The notes beneath the pieces were generated by a model. That model made no database searches. It was not told the origin of the DNA and saw only the letters and a list, made by a program, of their open reading frames with translations. From Candidatus Lambdaproteobacteria bacterium (lineage in GTDB: Bacteria; SAR324; JACQKK01): a stretch of 38,420 nt of DNA. The translations under genes and the position numbers were made by a program. Shown here one piece after another: positions 30,435 through 37,239 of the stretch. Where the stretch lies: NCBI GenBank assembly GCA_016199125.1, contig JACQHH010000198.1, forward strand, positions 1-38,420, given 5' to 3'. Position 1 is the stretch's first letter, and every line of letters starts with the position of its first letter.

Positions 30435-31835
30435 CTAGTGCTTGATCTTGGCCCAATATGTCGGAAAATCGAACTTGGGCGAATGACTGCCCCGGTGACA
30501 CGTGCGACAGGTGGCCTCGCCCGGCCGCAGCGGATTCTGCGCCGCGGGCACGGCCGGCCTGGGCTTGACCGCCGCCGGATTCCCGTTGTGCGCAATGCCG
30601 GGGCCGTGACAATTCTCGCACTGCACGTTGGCGAGCTGGGGCGTCACGGTCTGGTTGATGTAGCCGCCGCTGCCCAGCCCCACCACGTGACAGGCCAGGC
30701 ACTCCGGATCGAACTGCTTGCCCGCCCCGACCAGCACCGCGTGCGCACGGGCATGTCCCGAGGCGCTCCAGAGCTGCACGATGGGCTTGTGACACGGCTC
30801 GCAGGTGGCCACGCCGGCAAAGACCGCCGCGCTTTGCGCGCGCTGCAACTGCTCCATCTGGCGGAAGAAGAGCTGCTTCACCTGCTCGTCGTAGACGCTC
30901 ATGGCCGCCACGGCCCGCGGGTGGTCGGCGTAGCGTTCCCCCAGCCATTCCACCTGCGCCGGGCCCACGCCCAGTGGCATGCGCAACACGCCCTGGCCCT
31001 TGGTGGGCACCTGGGCCACGGTTTGTGCGCCCACCTGCCGCGTGAGCACCTGGTGCAGCTCGTCGTCGAAGGGATTGCCCCCCACGATGCGCGTGAAGAC
31101 CTGCGCATCGGCCAGGATCGCCAGTTCCTCGTCGTTCCCGCGGAAGAGCAACAGGCGCAGCTCGTCGCCCGCGGCGTCGCTTTCCGCGCGCAGCCGCTGC
31201 AGCCAGGCCGGCGTGACCGGCTCCAGGGCGAAGCGGGTCTGGGAGCCCTGGTAGACCAGGCTGGGCGAGAGATAGCCATAGATGCCGATCGTGCGGCCGG
31301 CTCGGCGCACCTGCACACGCGGGCGGAACACCCGGCCCACGCGGTCGTTGCTGGCCACGTAGGGCAGCGCCGCATCCAACGCCTCCGCCCCCAGCGCCAG
31401 CTCGTTCGGACCGGGCAGGATGGCATCGGGCGGCAGCGCCCGCAGCACGGTCTGCGTCAGCTCCACCTTCAGCCGCCCCTGGTCGGACGGCGCCGGAAAG
31501 TTGTTGCCCAGGTTCACGAGCACAGGCTGTGGCGATGCACCGCGGGTCTGTTGCACGAAGGTCAGCAAGCGCGGCAAACCGCCAAATTGCCCTTCGGGGC
31601 TGCACCCGCAAGGCTTGATCTCGCCCCGCAGATCGCCCGTGGCCAGCACGGTCGGCACGTCCGCCCATGCCGCCGCCCCGCCTGCACACGCCGCCACGGC
31701 CGCCCACAGCGCCGCGCAGGCGATCGACAGGCGGGGCCGCCGCCGGGCCGCCCCGGTGTGACGCCACGGCGCCCAGGCCGGCGGATGAAGCAACCCATTG
31801 CGACGGAGCCGTCGTTTATGTTTTTGTAGGGGCAT
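30435..31835 (-). CDS. Tetraheme cytochrome c with phosphoesterase-like N-terminal domain
   Basis: The 466-residue exported protein has an N-terminal signal (about 36-58, LSIACAALWAAVAAC) after an unusually long basic start. The N-domain (about 60-310) begins with VLATGDLRGEIKPCGC, looking like a 5'-nucleotidase/calcineurin-type metallophosphoesterase. The canonical metal ligands after GD seem replaced by a Cys-x-Cys. A C-terminal module has four haem sites: CEPCH (345-349), CLACH (379-383), CENCH (406-410) and CRTCH (443-447). Spacing and extra His residues (HARAH, GIAHN, HSPKF) resemble cytochrome c554-type proteins. Such proteins act in periplasmic electron transfer, and the substrate is unknown. 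The ATG at 31835 follows AGGA. It is divergent from the receiver-like gene. Confidence 0.85.
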   Translation of the reverse strand: MPLQKHKRRLRRNGLLHPPAWAPWRHTGAARRRPRLSIACAALWAAVAACAGGAAAWADVPTVLATGDLRGEIKPCGCSPEGQFGGLPRLLTFVQQTRGASPQPVLVNLGNNFPAPSDQGRLKVELTQTVLRALPPDAILPGPNELALGAEALDAALPYVASNDRVGRVFRPRVQVRRAGRTIGIYGYLSPSLVYQGSQTRFALEPVTPAWLQRLRAESDAAGDELRLLLFRGNDEELAILADAQVFTRIVGGNPFDDELHQVLTRQVGAQTVAQVPTKGQGVLRMPLGVGPAQVEWLGERYADHPRAVAAMSVYDEQVKQLFFRQMEQLQRAQSAAVFAGVATCEPCHKPIVQLWSASGHARAHAVLVGAGKQFDPECLACHVVGLGSGGYINQTVTPQLANVQCENCHGPGIAHNGNPAAVKPRPAVPAAQNPLRPGEATCRTCHRGSHSPKFDFPTYWAKIKH

Positions 31836-31911
31836 GAGTCCTAACCGCTGCTGTTGCGCTTGGCGCTACCCCGTACCGCTGCACGAGGGCCACGGGTTCC
31901 TGGCGGCACGA

Positions 31912-31940
31912 TTGACATTCCCACGAATGGAGACTGCAAT
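31912..31940 (+). promoter_or_regulatory. Sigma70-type promoter for the receiver/lipoprotein operon
   Basis: A perfect -35 TTGACA (31912-31917), 17-bp spacer and TGCAAT -10 (31935-31940, four of six) lie 57 bp before the ATG at 31997. The predicted leader is about 50 nt and includes the GGGAG ribosome site. It is the best consensus promoter in the window. Confidence 0.6.
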
Positions 31941-31996
31941 TCACATCCTGGCCGGGCGCGCCGGCAGGCCGCGCGAACATTCTGGGAGCAATCCGT

Positions 31997-32794
31997 ATGA
32001 GTGCTGAGGCAACCCAGCCCTTGCCCGAGGACGTGAAAGTGCTGCGCATCCTCGTGGCCGAGAACAATCCCACCCTGCAAAAGGCCATCGTGAGCATGCT
32101 CAATACGGCCGGGGCCAACAAGATCAAGGCTTACGCTAGCGGCTTGGAGGCATGGGAGCAATGGCAGCAGAGCAAGGATTTCGGCGTCGTGGTGTGCGCC
32201 TGGAAGCTGCCCGAGCTCGACGGCATCGAAATCCTGCGTCGCATCCGCGCCGACAAGGCCGCCAAGATCCAGCCGGCCTTCATCCTGCTCTCCGCGGACG
32301 GCTCGCCCGAAGCCCAGACCCAGGCGCAGAGCGAGGGGGCCGACGCCTTCCAGAAAAAGCCCTTCGCCGCCGACGAGCTGATTCCGCGCATCGCCGAAGG
32401 GGTCAACCGGCGCAAGCTGAGCGGTGGGGGCAATACGCTGGCCCAGCACGCCCTGGAGGCCTCGCTGCTGGGCTCCAGCCACGAGGTGGAGCTGGTCTTC
32501 GACCGGTATTCCACCACGGTGGAATGCGCGGAGCTGTCGCGGGAAAAATGCGTGATCCGCGTGACCAACAACTACGGCCTGGGCACCACGCTGACCATGC
32601 GCTTCGCGCGCAAACATCCCGACCCGCAGGGCGAAACGTACTACAAGCCCATCAAGGGCATCGTCACCAAGACCGAGCGCATTCCCAAGGAATTCGGCGT
32701 CTACCTGTTGCACGTGTCGTTCAACGGCCCGATCAAGGAGCACACGGGGGTGCCCGAGCTGCTGCGCGAATCGGGCCAGGCCGCCTGGCAGTGA
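31997..32794 (+). CDS. Pseudo-receiver domain protein with PilZ-like C-terminal barrel
   Basis: Residues 15-135 form a CheY-like receiver fold: RILVAENNP strand, LLSADGSPEA and FQKKPF (conserved Lys121). The phospho-acceptor position in VVVCAWKLPELDG is Ala68 instead of Asp, and the acidic pocket reads Glu22-Asn23. The domain should therefore not be phosphorylated in the usual way. The C-terminal part (about 160-250) looks like a beta-barrel of PilZ type (CAELSREKCVIRV, GTTLTMRF, GVYLLHVSFNG). The c-di-GMP motifs RxxxR and D/NxSxxG are not intact. I infer a protein-protein switch rather than a classical response regulator. GGGAG precedes the ATG at 31997. It is the first gene of a three-gene unit with 7 bp to the next. 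Confidence 0.8.
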   Translation: MSAEATQPLPEDVKVLRILVAENNPTLQKAIVSMLNTAGANKIKAYASGLEAWEQWQQSKDFGVVVCAWKLPELDGIEILRRIRADKAAKIQPAFILLSADGSPEAQTQAQSEGADAFQKKPFAADELIPRIAEGVNRRKLSGGGNTLAQHALEASLLGSSHEVELVFDRYSTTVECAELSREKCVIRVTNNYGLGTTLTMRFARKHPDPQGETYYKPIKGIVTKTERIPKEFGVYLLHVSFNGPIKEHTGVPELLRESGQAAWQ

Positions 32795-32801
32795 TTCCCC
32801 C

Positions 32802-33716
32802 GTGGCCGTTCTGCGCTCATCGCCCGTGTATCGACTTTTTCCGCTCCTCGCGTCCCGCGCCCGACCCGCCGCGCGCCCCGGCTTGGCTGCGCCCGTGCCT
32901 GTGCCTGTGACACCGCGGCCTGGCGCCCGGTGGCGCGGCGCGACATGGGCGGCGTGGGCACTGCTGGCGTCGCTGTTGCCGGCGGTCCTGGGCTGCGGCC
33001 TGCGCACGGAGCCCCATCCGGTGGGCACCCTGCTGCCTCCGCCGGAGCACGTGACGTTGTGGCAGCAGGACACGCAGGCCCTGCTGGCCTGGGACGCGCC
33101 GGCCGGTGCGGGCGACTTTGGCGACGTGATAGGATACAGCCTGCGCATCGAGCGCCGCGCGCTGGACTGCCTGGCCTGTCCGCCGCGGGACGCGCGCAAC
33201 GTGGAGCTGGATGGCGCGTCAATGGCCGCGGCGCGCAGCGGCGGGCGCTATCTGTATCCCTTCCCCATCGGCGAGACCCGCGCGCTGTGGGTGGCCAGCG
33301 TGGCCGCGCGCTTTGCCGCCGGCGCGTCGCTGCCCGCCGAGCCGGTCACGCTGGAGGCCCCGGAGCGGTTGCCCCGGCAGGAGCTGGAGGCGATCTGGCT
33401 GCCGGGCGACCGGCCGGTGCTGCGCCTGGCCTGGCCGCCGCTCAGGGACCGCATCGTGCAAGTCCTCGGCAAGGAAGGTCACCCCGTTGCACGCGAGCTG
33501 TTCTTTCGCGCCAATGTCTATCAACGGGACGCCGGGGGCGCGTGGCCCCTGCGGCCCCTCAACGGCAGTCCCATCAGCAATGGCCAATGGCTGATCAACT
33601 TCATCGTGCGCGACCCGCCGCCGCTGGAATACGCCCTGCGGCTCGTGGACGCGGCGGGCAACGAGGGGCCGCTCTCCAGCCCCGTGCCGCTGCCGCGGCG
33701 GGAGCCCGCGCAATGA
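32802..33716 (+). CDS. Lipoprotein with fibronectin III-like strands, unknown function
   Basis: A lipobox AVLGC gives a mature N-terminus CGLRTEPHP followed by a Pro-rich segment. The start with Cys-Gly-x-Arg resembles LptM-type small lipoproteins. The rest has repeated strand patterns such as VTLWQQDTQALLAWDAP, IGYSLRIER and the ending YALRLVDAAGNEGPLSSPV, as in fibronectin type III modules. The farthest start GTG at 32802 gives a 64-residue leader before the Cys. An internal GTG near 32907 would give a normal 30-residue signal, so the true start is uncertain. It overlaps the next gene by four bases (ATGA) and should be translated with it. Confidence 0.75.
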   Translation: MAVLRSSPVYRLFPLLASRARPAARPGLAAPVPVPVTPRPGARWRGATWAAWALLASLLPAVLGCGLRTEPHPVGTLLPPPEHVTLWQQDTQALLAWDAPAGAGDFGDVIGYSLRIERRALDCLACPPRDARNVELDGASMAAARSGGRYLYPFPIGETRALWVASVAARFAAGASLPAEPVTLEAPERLPRQELEAIWLPGDRPVLRLAWPPLRDRIVQVLGKEGHPVARELFFRANVYQRDAGGAWPLRPLNGSPISNGQWLINFIVRDPPPLEYALRLVDAAGNEGPLSSPVPLPRREPAQ

Positions 33717-35647
33717 CACGCCCCGGCGTCCGTGCGCGGCCCGGCTCCTGGCCGGGTCTGCTGGCCGCGCTCCTGCTGGCGGCCGGGGCGCTGGCCCTGG
33801 GCGCGTGCGGGGGGCCAACCTTTTCCGCGCTGCAGATCCAGACGGCCAGCCAGGACCAGCTTGCGGTCATGGAATCCGCGTTGCGCGCGCGGGTGGCCTC
33901 GTCACCGGACGACCTGCTGGCGGCGCACAATCTGGCCCGGGTGCTGCTGCGCCGGGGCCGGCCGGACGAGGCCGAGGCCTTTGCCCTGCGCGCCGCCAAT
34001 GGCGATCCGTTCTACGGGGAGTTCATGGCCACGCTGGGCGAGGTGTACCTGGCGCAGCAGAAGCGCTTCCGCGCCCTCACGGCCCTGGCCCAGGCCGTGG
34101 AGCTGGACAAGGGATTGCTGCCCGCCTACGTGCTGCTGGCCGTGACTTATGAGCAGCTCGGCGACCTCAAGGCGGCCACCGCCACCTTGAACCAGGGCAA
34201 GGTGCGTGAGCCGCGCTACTACCCGCTGCGCTATCATCTGGCGCGCATGTACTTTGCCACGGGCGACCTGGGCAATGCCGCGACCGCCACCGACGAGGCC
34301 CGGCGCATCCGGCCCACGGACCGCGACGGCCTGCTGCTCTATGTGCGCATTCTCAAGGCCCAGGGACGCTTCGCCCTGACCGAGTACACGCTGCAGGAAG
34401 CCCTGGCCAACGCGCCCCACGATGTGGACCTGCTCTACGAGCAGCTCGACCTGCACTACCAGCGCCAGGAGTGGCCCCGGGCCAACGCCGTGCTGGAACG
34501 CATCGAGGCGGCCGGCGGGCTGCAACCCCGGGAGCAGCTCATCCGCATCGGCATGCTGCAGGCCCAGGGCCAGCGGGCCGCGGCGGCCGAACGCCTGGCC
34601 CTGCTGCGGCGGAACTATCCCACGTATCAGCCGGCCATGGAGGTGCAAGCCGGGATGCAGGTGCTGGGGGGGCAATACGCCGAGGCGCTGGAGCTGCTCA
34701 GGCTGACCGGCGAGATGGCCCCGCTGAGCGCCGAGGGGCACTTCTGGCGGGCCGTGGCCCTTTACCAGCTCAACCGCCCGCTCCAGGGCGACGAGGCCTT
34801 GGCCGAGGCCCTGCGCCGCGATCCGGGCTATCCGCGCGTGCGCCTGCTGCGCATCCGGCGGCTGATCCAGCAGCGCCGCATCACCGAGGCCACGCCGCTG
34901 CTGGACGCCTACCTGAAGGAGCTGCCGGCCGACGCCGCGGCCGTGCTGCTTTCGGTGGACCTGCTCACGCTGCAGGGCAACTATCCCGCGGCCATGGCCA
35001 GGCTGGAGCTGCTGGCGGGCGACGCCGACCGCGCCGTGCGCACCTTCGCCGCCGCGCGCGTCGCCTATCTCAGCGGCGATCCGGCCGGGGCCGTGGGGCT
35101 GCTGGCGCCGCTGCTGCAGGGCAGCGCTCCCTCGTGGCGCTGGGCCTATCTGTCCGGGGCGGCCTCCCAGCGCCTGGAGCGCTACGGCGACGCCATCGCC
35201 ACGTTGACGCCCTTCCTGCCCAGCAGCGAAGCGGCCGGGCGCATCCACCGGCTGCTGGCCGAAACGCAGTCCTTGGCCAAGGACGATCCCGGAGCGCAGC
35301 GCACGCTGCTGGAGGGACTGCGCCTCCATCCGCGCGACCCGGGGCTGATCGAGGGCATCTCGCGGTTGAGCGTGCGCGCGGGGGATTGGAAAGCGGCCCG
35401 CGACTGGCTGGAAACCGGCGCGGGGCTGGTCTCGCCCTATCGGGCCATCCTGCTGGACCGGCTGCAATTCGCCTATCGCCAGCTCAACCAGCCGGACCAG
35501 GCCGACAAGACGTTGCGGCGCTACCTGGACGAGACCGATCCGTTGCGCCAGGACGTGTACATGGAAGCGGAAAACAGCGTGCTCTACGGCAACATGGTGC
35601 CGGCCGTGGGGTTGACCATCCTGCCGCCTCCCACCGTCAAGCCGTAG
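33713..35647 (+). CDS. TPR-repeat lipoprotein
   Basis: The 644-residue precursor has a hydrophobic leader and lipobox LGAC (lipidated Cys32). It then carries tetratricopeptide-like helix pairs along its whole length, for example NLARVLLRRGRPDEAEAFAL, LGEVYLAQQKRFRALTALAQ and HLARMYFATGDLGNAATATD. Such proteins are scaffolds for envelope complexes such as polysaccharide export or pilus assembly. No PEP-CTERM or exopolysaccharide gene adjoins, so the partner is unknown. The C-terminal 40 residues (YMEAENSVLYGNMVPAVGLT) are non-TPR. The ATG at 33713 overlaps the previous stop, showing tight coupling to the lipoprotein gene. It is the last gene of the operon and converges with rppH. Confidence 0.85.
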   Translation: MTRPGVRARPGSWPGLLAALLLAAGALALGACGGPTFSALQIQTASQDQLAVMESALRARVASSPDDLLAAHNLARVLLRRGRPDEAEAFALRAANGDPFYGEFMATLGEVYLAQQKRFRALTALAQAVELDKGLLPAYVLLAVTYEQLGDLKAATATLNQGKVREPRYYPLRYHLARMYFATGDLGNAATATDEARRIRPTDRDGLLLYVRILKAQGRFALTEYTLQEALANAPHDVDLLYEQLDLHYQRQEWPRANAVLERIEAAGGLQPREQLIRIGMLQAQGQRAAAAERLALLRRNYPTYQPAMEVQAGMQVLGGQYAEALELLRLTGEMAPLSAEGHFWRAVALYQLNRPLQGDEALAEALRRDPGYPRVRLLRIRRLIQQRRITEATPLLDAYLKELPADAAAVLLSVDLLTLQGNYPAAMARLELLAGDADRAVRTFAAARVAYLSGDPAGAVGLLAPLLQGSAPSWRWAYLSGAASQRLERYGDAIATLTPFLPSSEAAGRIHRLLAETQSLAKDDPGAQRTLLEGLRLHPRDPGLIEGISRLSVRAGDWKAARDWLETGAGLVSPYRAILLDRLQFAYRQLNQPDQADKTLRRYLDETDPLRQDVYMEAENSVLYGNMVPAVGLTILPPPTVKP

Positions 35648-35680
35648 TGCGGCCCGCGCGTGCGCCGCGGCACGTCCCCG

Positions 35681-36169
35681 CTAGGGCAGCAGGCCCAGCG
35701 CCCGCAGTCCCGCGCGATAGGCGGCGGTCTTGAACTCCACCACCAGCGTCACGGCGTCGGCGGGGGTGACCCAGCGGAAGGCATTGAACTCGGCCGGCTG
35801 ATGGTCGAAATGGATGGCCTCGGTGCCCCCGTTGAGCCGCACCAGGAACCAGTTCTGCTCCTGGCCGATGTAGCCGGCCTTGGCCGGGTCGGCCAGGGCC
35901 ACGCGCGCCAGCACGTCGGCTGGAAACTCGTAGCGGATGGGATGGGGCGCCGCGCGCAGCACGGTCACGTCGGCGGTGCCGATCTCTTCGCGCAACTCGC
36001 GCAGCAGGCCCGCCAGGGGCGCCTCGTCAGGCTCCAGGCCGCCCTGGGGAAACTGCCAGACCTGCGCGCCCAGCAGCAGGTCCGCCCGCCGGAACACCAG
36101 CACCCGTGCCTCCCGCGCGTCGGCGATCACCCCGCACACATTGCGGCGATAGCCCCTGCCGCCGTTCAC
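35681..36169 (-). CDS. rppH: RNA pyrophosphohydrolase (Nudix family)
   Basis: RppH removes pyrophosphate from the 5' end of RNA and so starts mRNA decay. The 162-residue protein starts with YRRNVCGVI and has WQFPQGGLEPDE. The complete Nudix box GX5EX7RELXEEXG spans 43-64. EQNWFLVRL and FNAFRWVTPADA follow, all typical of proteobacterial RppH. The start is GTG at 36169, which overlaps the HAD phosphatase stop by four bases (GTGA), so the two are coupled. Confidence 0.93.
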   Translation of the reverse strand: MNGGRGYRRNVCGVIADAREARVLVFRRADLLLGAQVWQFPQGGLEPDEAPLAGLLRELREEIGTADVTVLRAAPHPIRYEFPADVLARVALADPAKAGYIGQEQNWFLVRLNGGTEAIHFDHQPAEFNAFRWVTPADAVTLVVEFKTAAYRAGLRALGLLP

Positions 36170-36879
36170 GAATGCGCCCCACCGCCCGCCGGGCGACCCT
36201 CGATGGCGGCCAGCACCGCCGGCACATCGGCCAGGTCGTTGAACAGGTGGTCCGGCGCCTCGGCTGCCAGGGCCGCGCGGCTGTAGAGGCCCGTGGCCAC
36301 GGCGATGGTGGTTACGCCCAGGTCGCGTCCGCAGCGTACATCGTTGGGCGTGTCGCCCAGCACGACGATCTCCTTGCCCGTGAAGCGCCGGCCCACGGAG
36401 GCCTGGGCCGCGGCCACGGCCTGGGCCGGCAGCGCGGCGCGGTCGCGGTGATGCTCGCCGTAGGCCCCCACGGCAAAGCCGTCCAGTCCGGCGCGCGCCA
36501 GCTTGAGCCGTGCCGAGCCCTCGATGTTGCCCGTGAGCAGACCCAGCAGCAGGGCCGGCCGCGCGCGCAGCGCCGCCAGCAGCGGGCGCACGCCCGGGTA
36601 GACCGTGATGCGCTCGGGCGCGAGCCGGCGCTCCAGCTCGGCCACGTAACTGGCCCAGAAGCGCGGCAGGCCGGCGGTCACGCGCGCCTCGTCCAGACCC
36701 GCGGCGGCCAGCAGCTCGTGCACGATCTGCAGCTCCGTCTTGCCGTCCATGAGGAAGCCGTCGGTGACCGGACGGGTGCCGTACACGCGCTCGTAGGCGC
36801 GCAGCATGGCCCGCACCGCGTCGCCGTTGGTGGTGAGCAGCGTGCCGTCGATGTCGAACAGCACCAGACGCGTGTACAT
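36166..36879 (-). CDS. HAD-superfamily phosphatase (phosphoglycolate phosphatase-like)
   Basis: The 237-residue hydrolase has motif I DIDGT (Asp9 nucleophile, Asp11), motif II Thr116 in LLTGN, a Lys/Arg-rich motif III region, and motif IV GDTPND (175-180). A cap domain inserted after motif I (about 15-85) places it in HAD subfamily I, near Gph-like enzymes. The substrate is not decided by sequence. The ATG at 36879 follows GGAGG at 7 bases. It precedes rppH with a 4-bp overlap and is divergent from the benzoate-CoA ligase-like gene. Confidence 0.88.
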   Translation of the reverse strand: MYTRLVLFDIDGTLLTTNGDAVRAMLRAYERVYGTRPVTDGFLMDGKTELQIVHELLAAAGLDEARVTAGLPRFWASYVAELERRLAPERITVYPGVRPLLAALRARPALLLGLLTGNIEGSARLKLARAGLDGFAVGAYGEHHRDRAALPAQAVAAAQASVGRRFTGKEIVVLGDTPNDVRCGRDLGVTTIAVATGLYSRAALAAEAPDHLFNDLADVPAVLAAIEGRPAGGGAHS

Positions 36880-37239
36880 GATCGAGCCTCCGGAACGGGC
36901 GGGAGCAACAGGGGCCACCGCACCATTATGCCGCGTGCGCCGGCCGGGCGCATCCCTGGCGGGCGGCGCCGTCCGTGCGCGCGTCGAGGACACCGGCAAG
37001 TCATTATTATCACTCGGGTTATCTGTCCGGCGACAGCCGCCCGGGAGGCGCCCGCCGACGTGGACTTGCCCCGGCCCGCGGTGTATAGAAGGGAAGTTTC
37101 GTCCGATCGAGGAGGGTCTGTTGCCTGGCTGCAACTGCTCCGATCGGCTCCGCAGGCGCGGCGGGCAACGCGGCGCCGCGGCGGTCCCTTCCTCTGCCTG
37201 CTGGCGCAACCGTCCCGTAACGCTACCGACAGAACGGCC
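36880..37239. other. Divergent intergenic region upstream of benzoate-CoA ligase-like gene
   Basis: The 360-bp region contains an AT-richer patch near 37000-37022 and a possible forward -10 TATAGA (37084-37089) without a good -35. A hairpin follows at 37103-37147. A forward reading frame inside it (about 37121-37243, TTG start after GAGGAGGG) could encode a 40-residue leader whose stop TGA overlaps the ligase ATG. Whether it is translated is unknown. Confidence 0.45.
37103..37147 (+). promoter_or_regulatory. Leader hairpin covering a ribosome-site-like sequence
   Basis: CCGATCG-AG-GAG (37103-37114) pairs with CTCCGATCGG (37138-37147), ten pairs with two bulged bases. An inner stem GTTGC (37120-37124) pairs with GCAAC (37131-37135) around a 6-base loop. 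The 5' arm includes part of the GAGGAGGG sequence. This could be an RNA switch or a coincidental palindrome made from the CGATCG sites. Confidence 0.4.
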
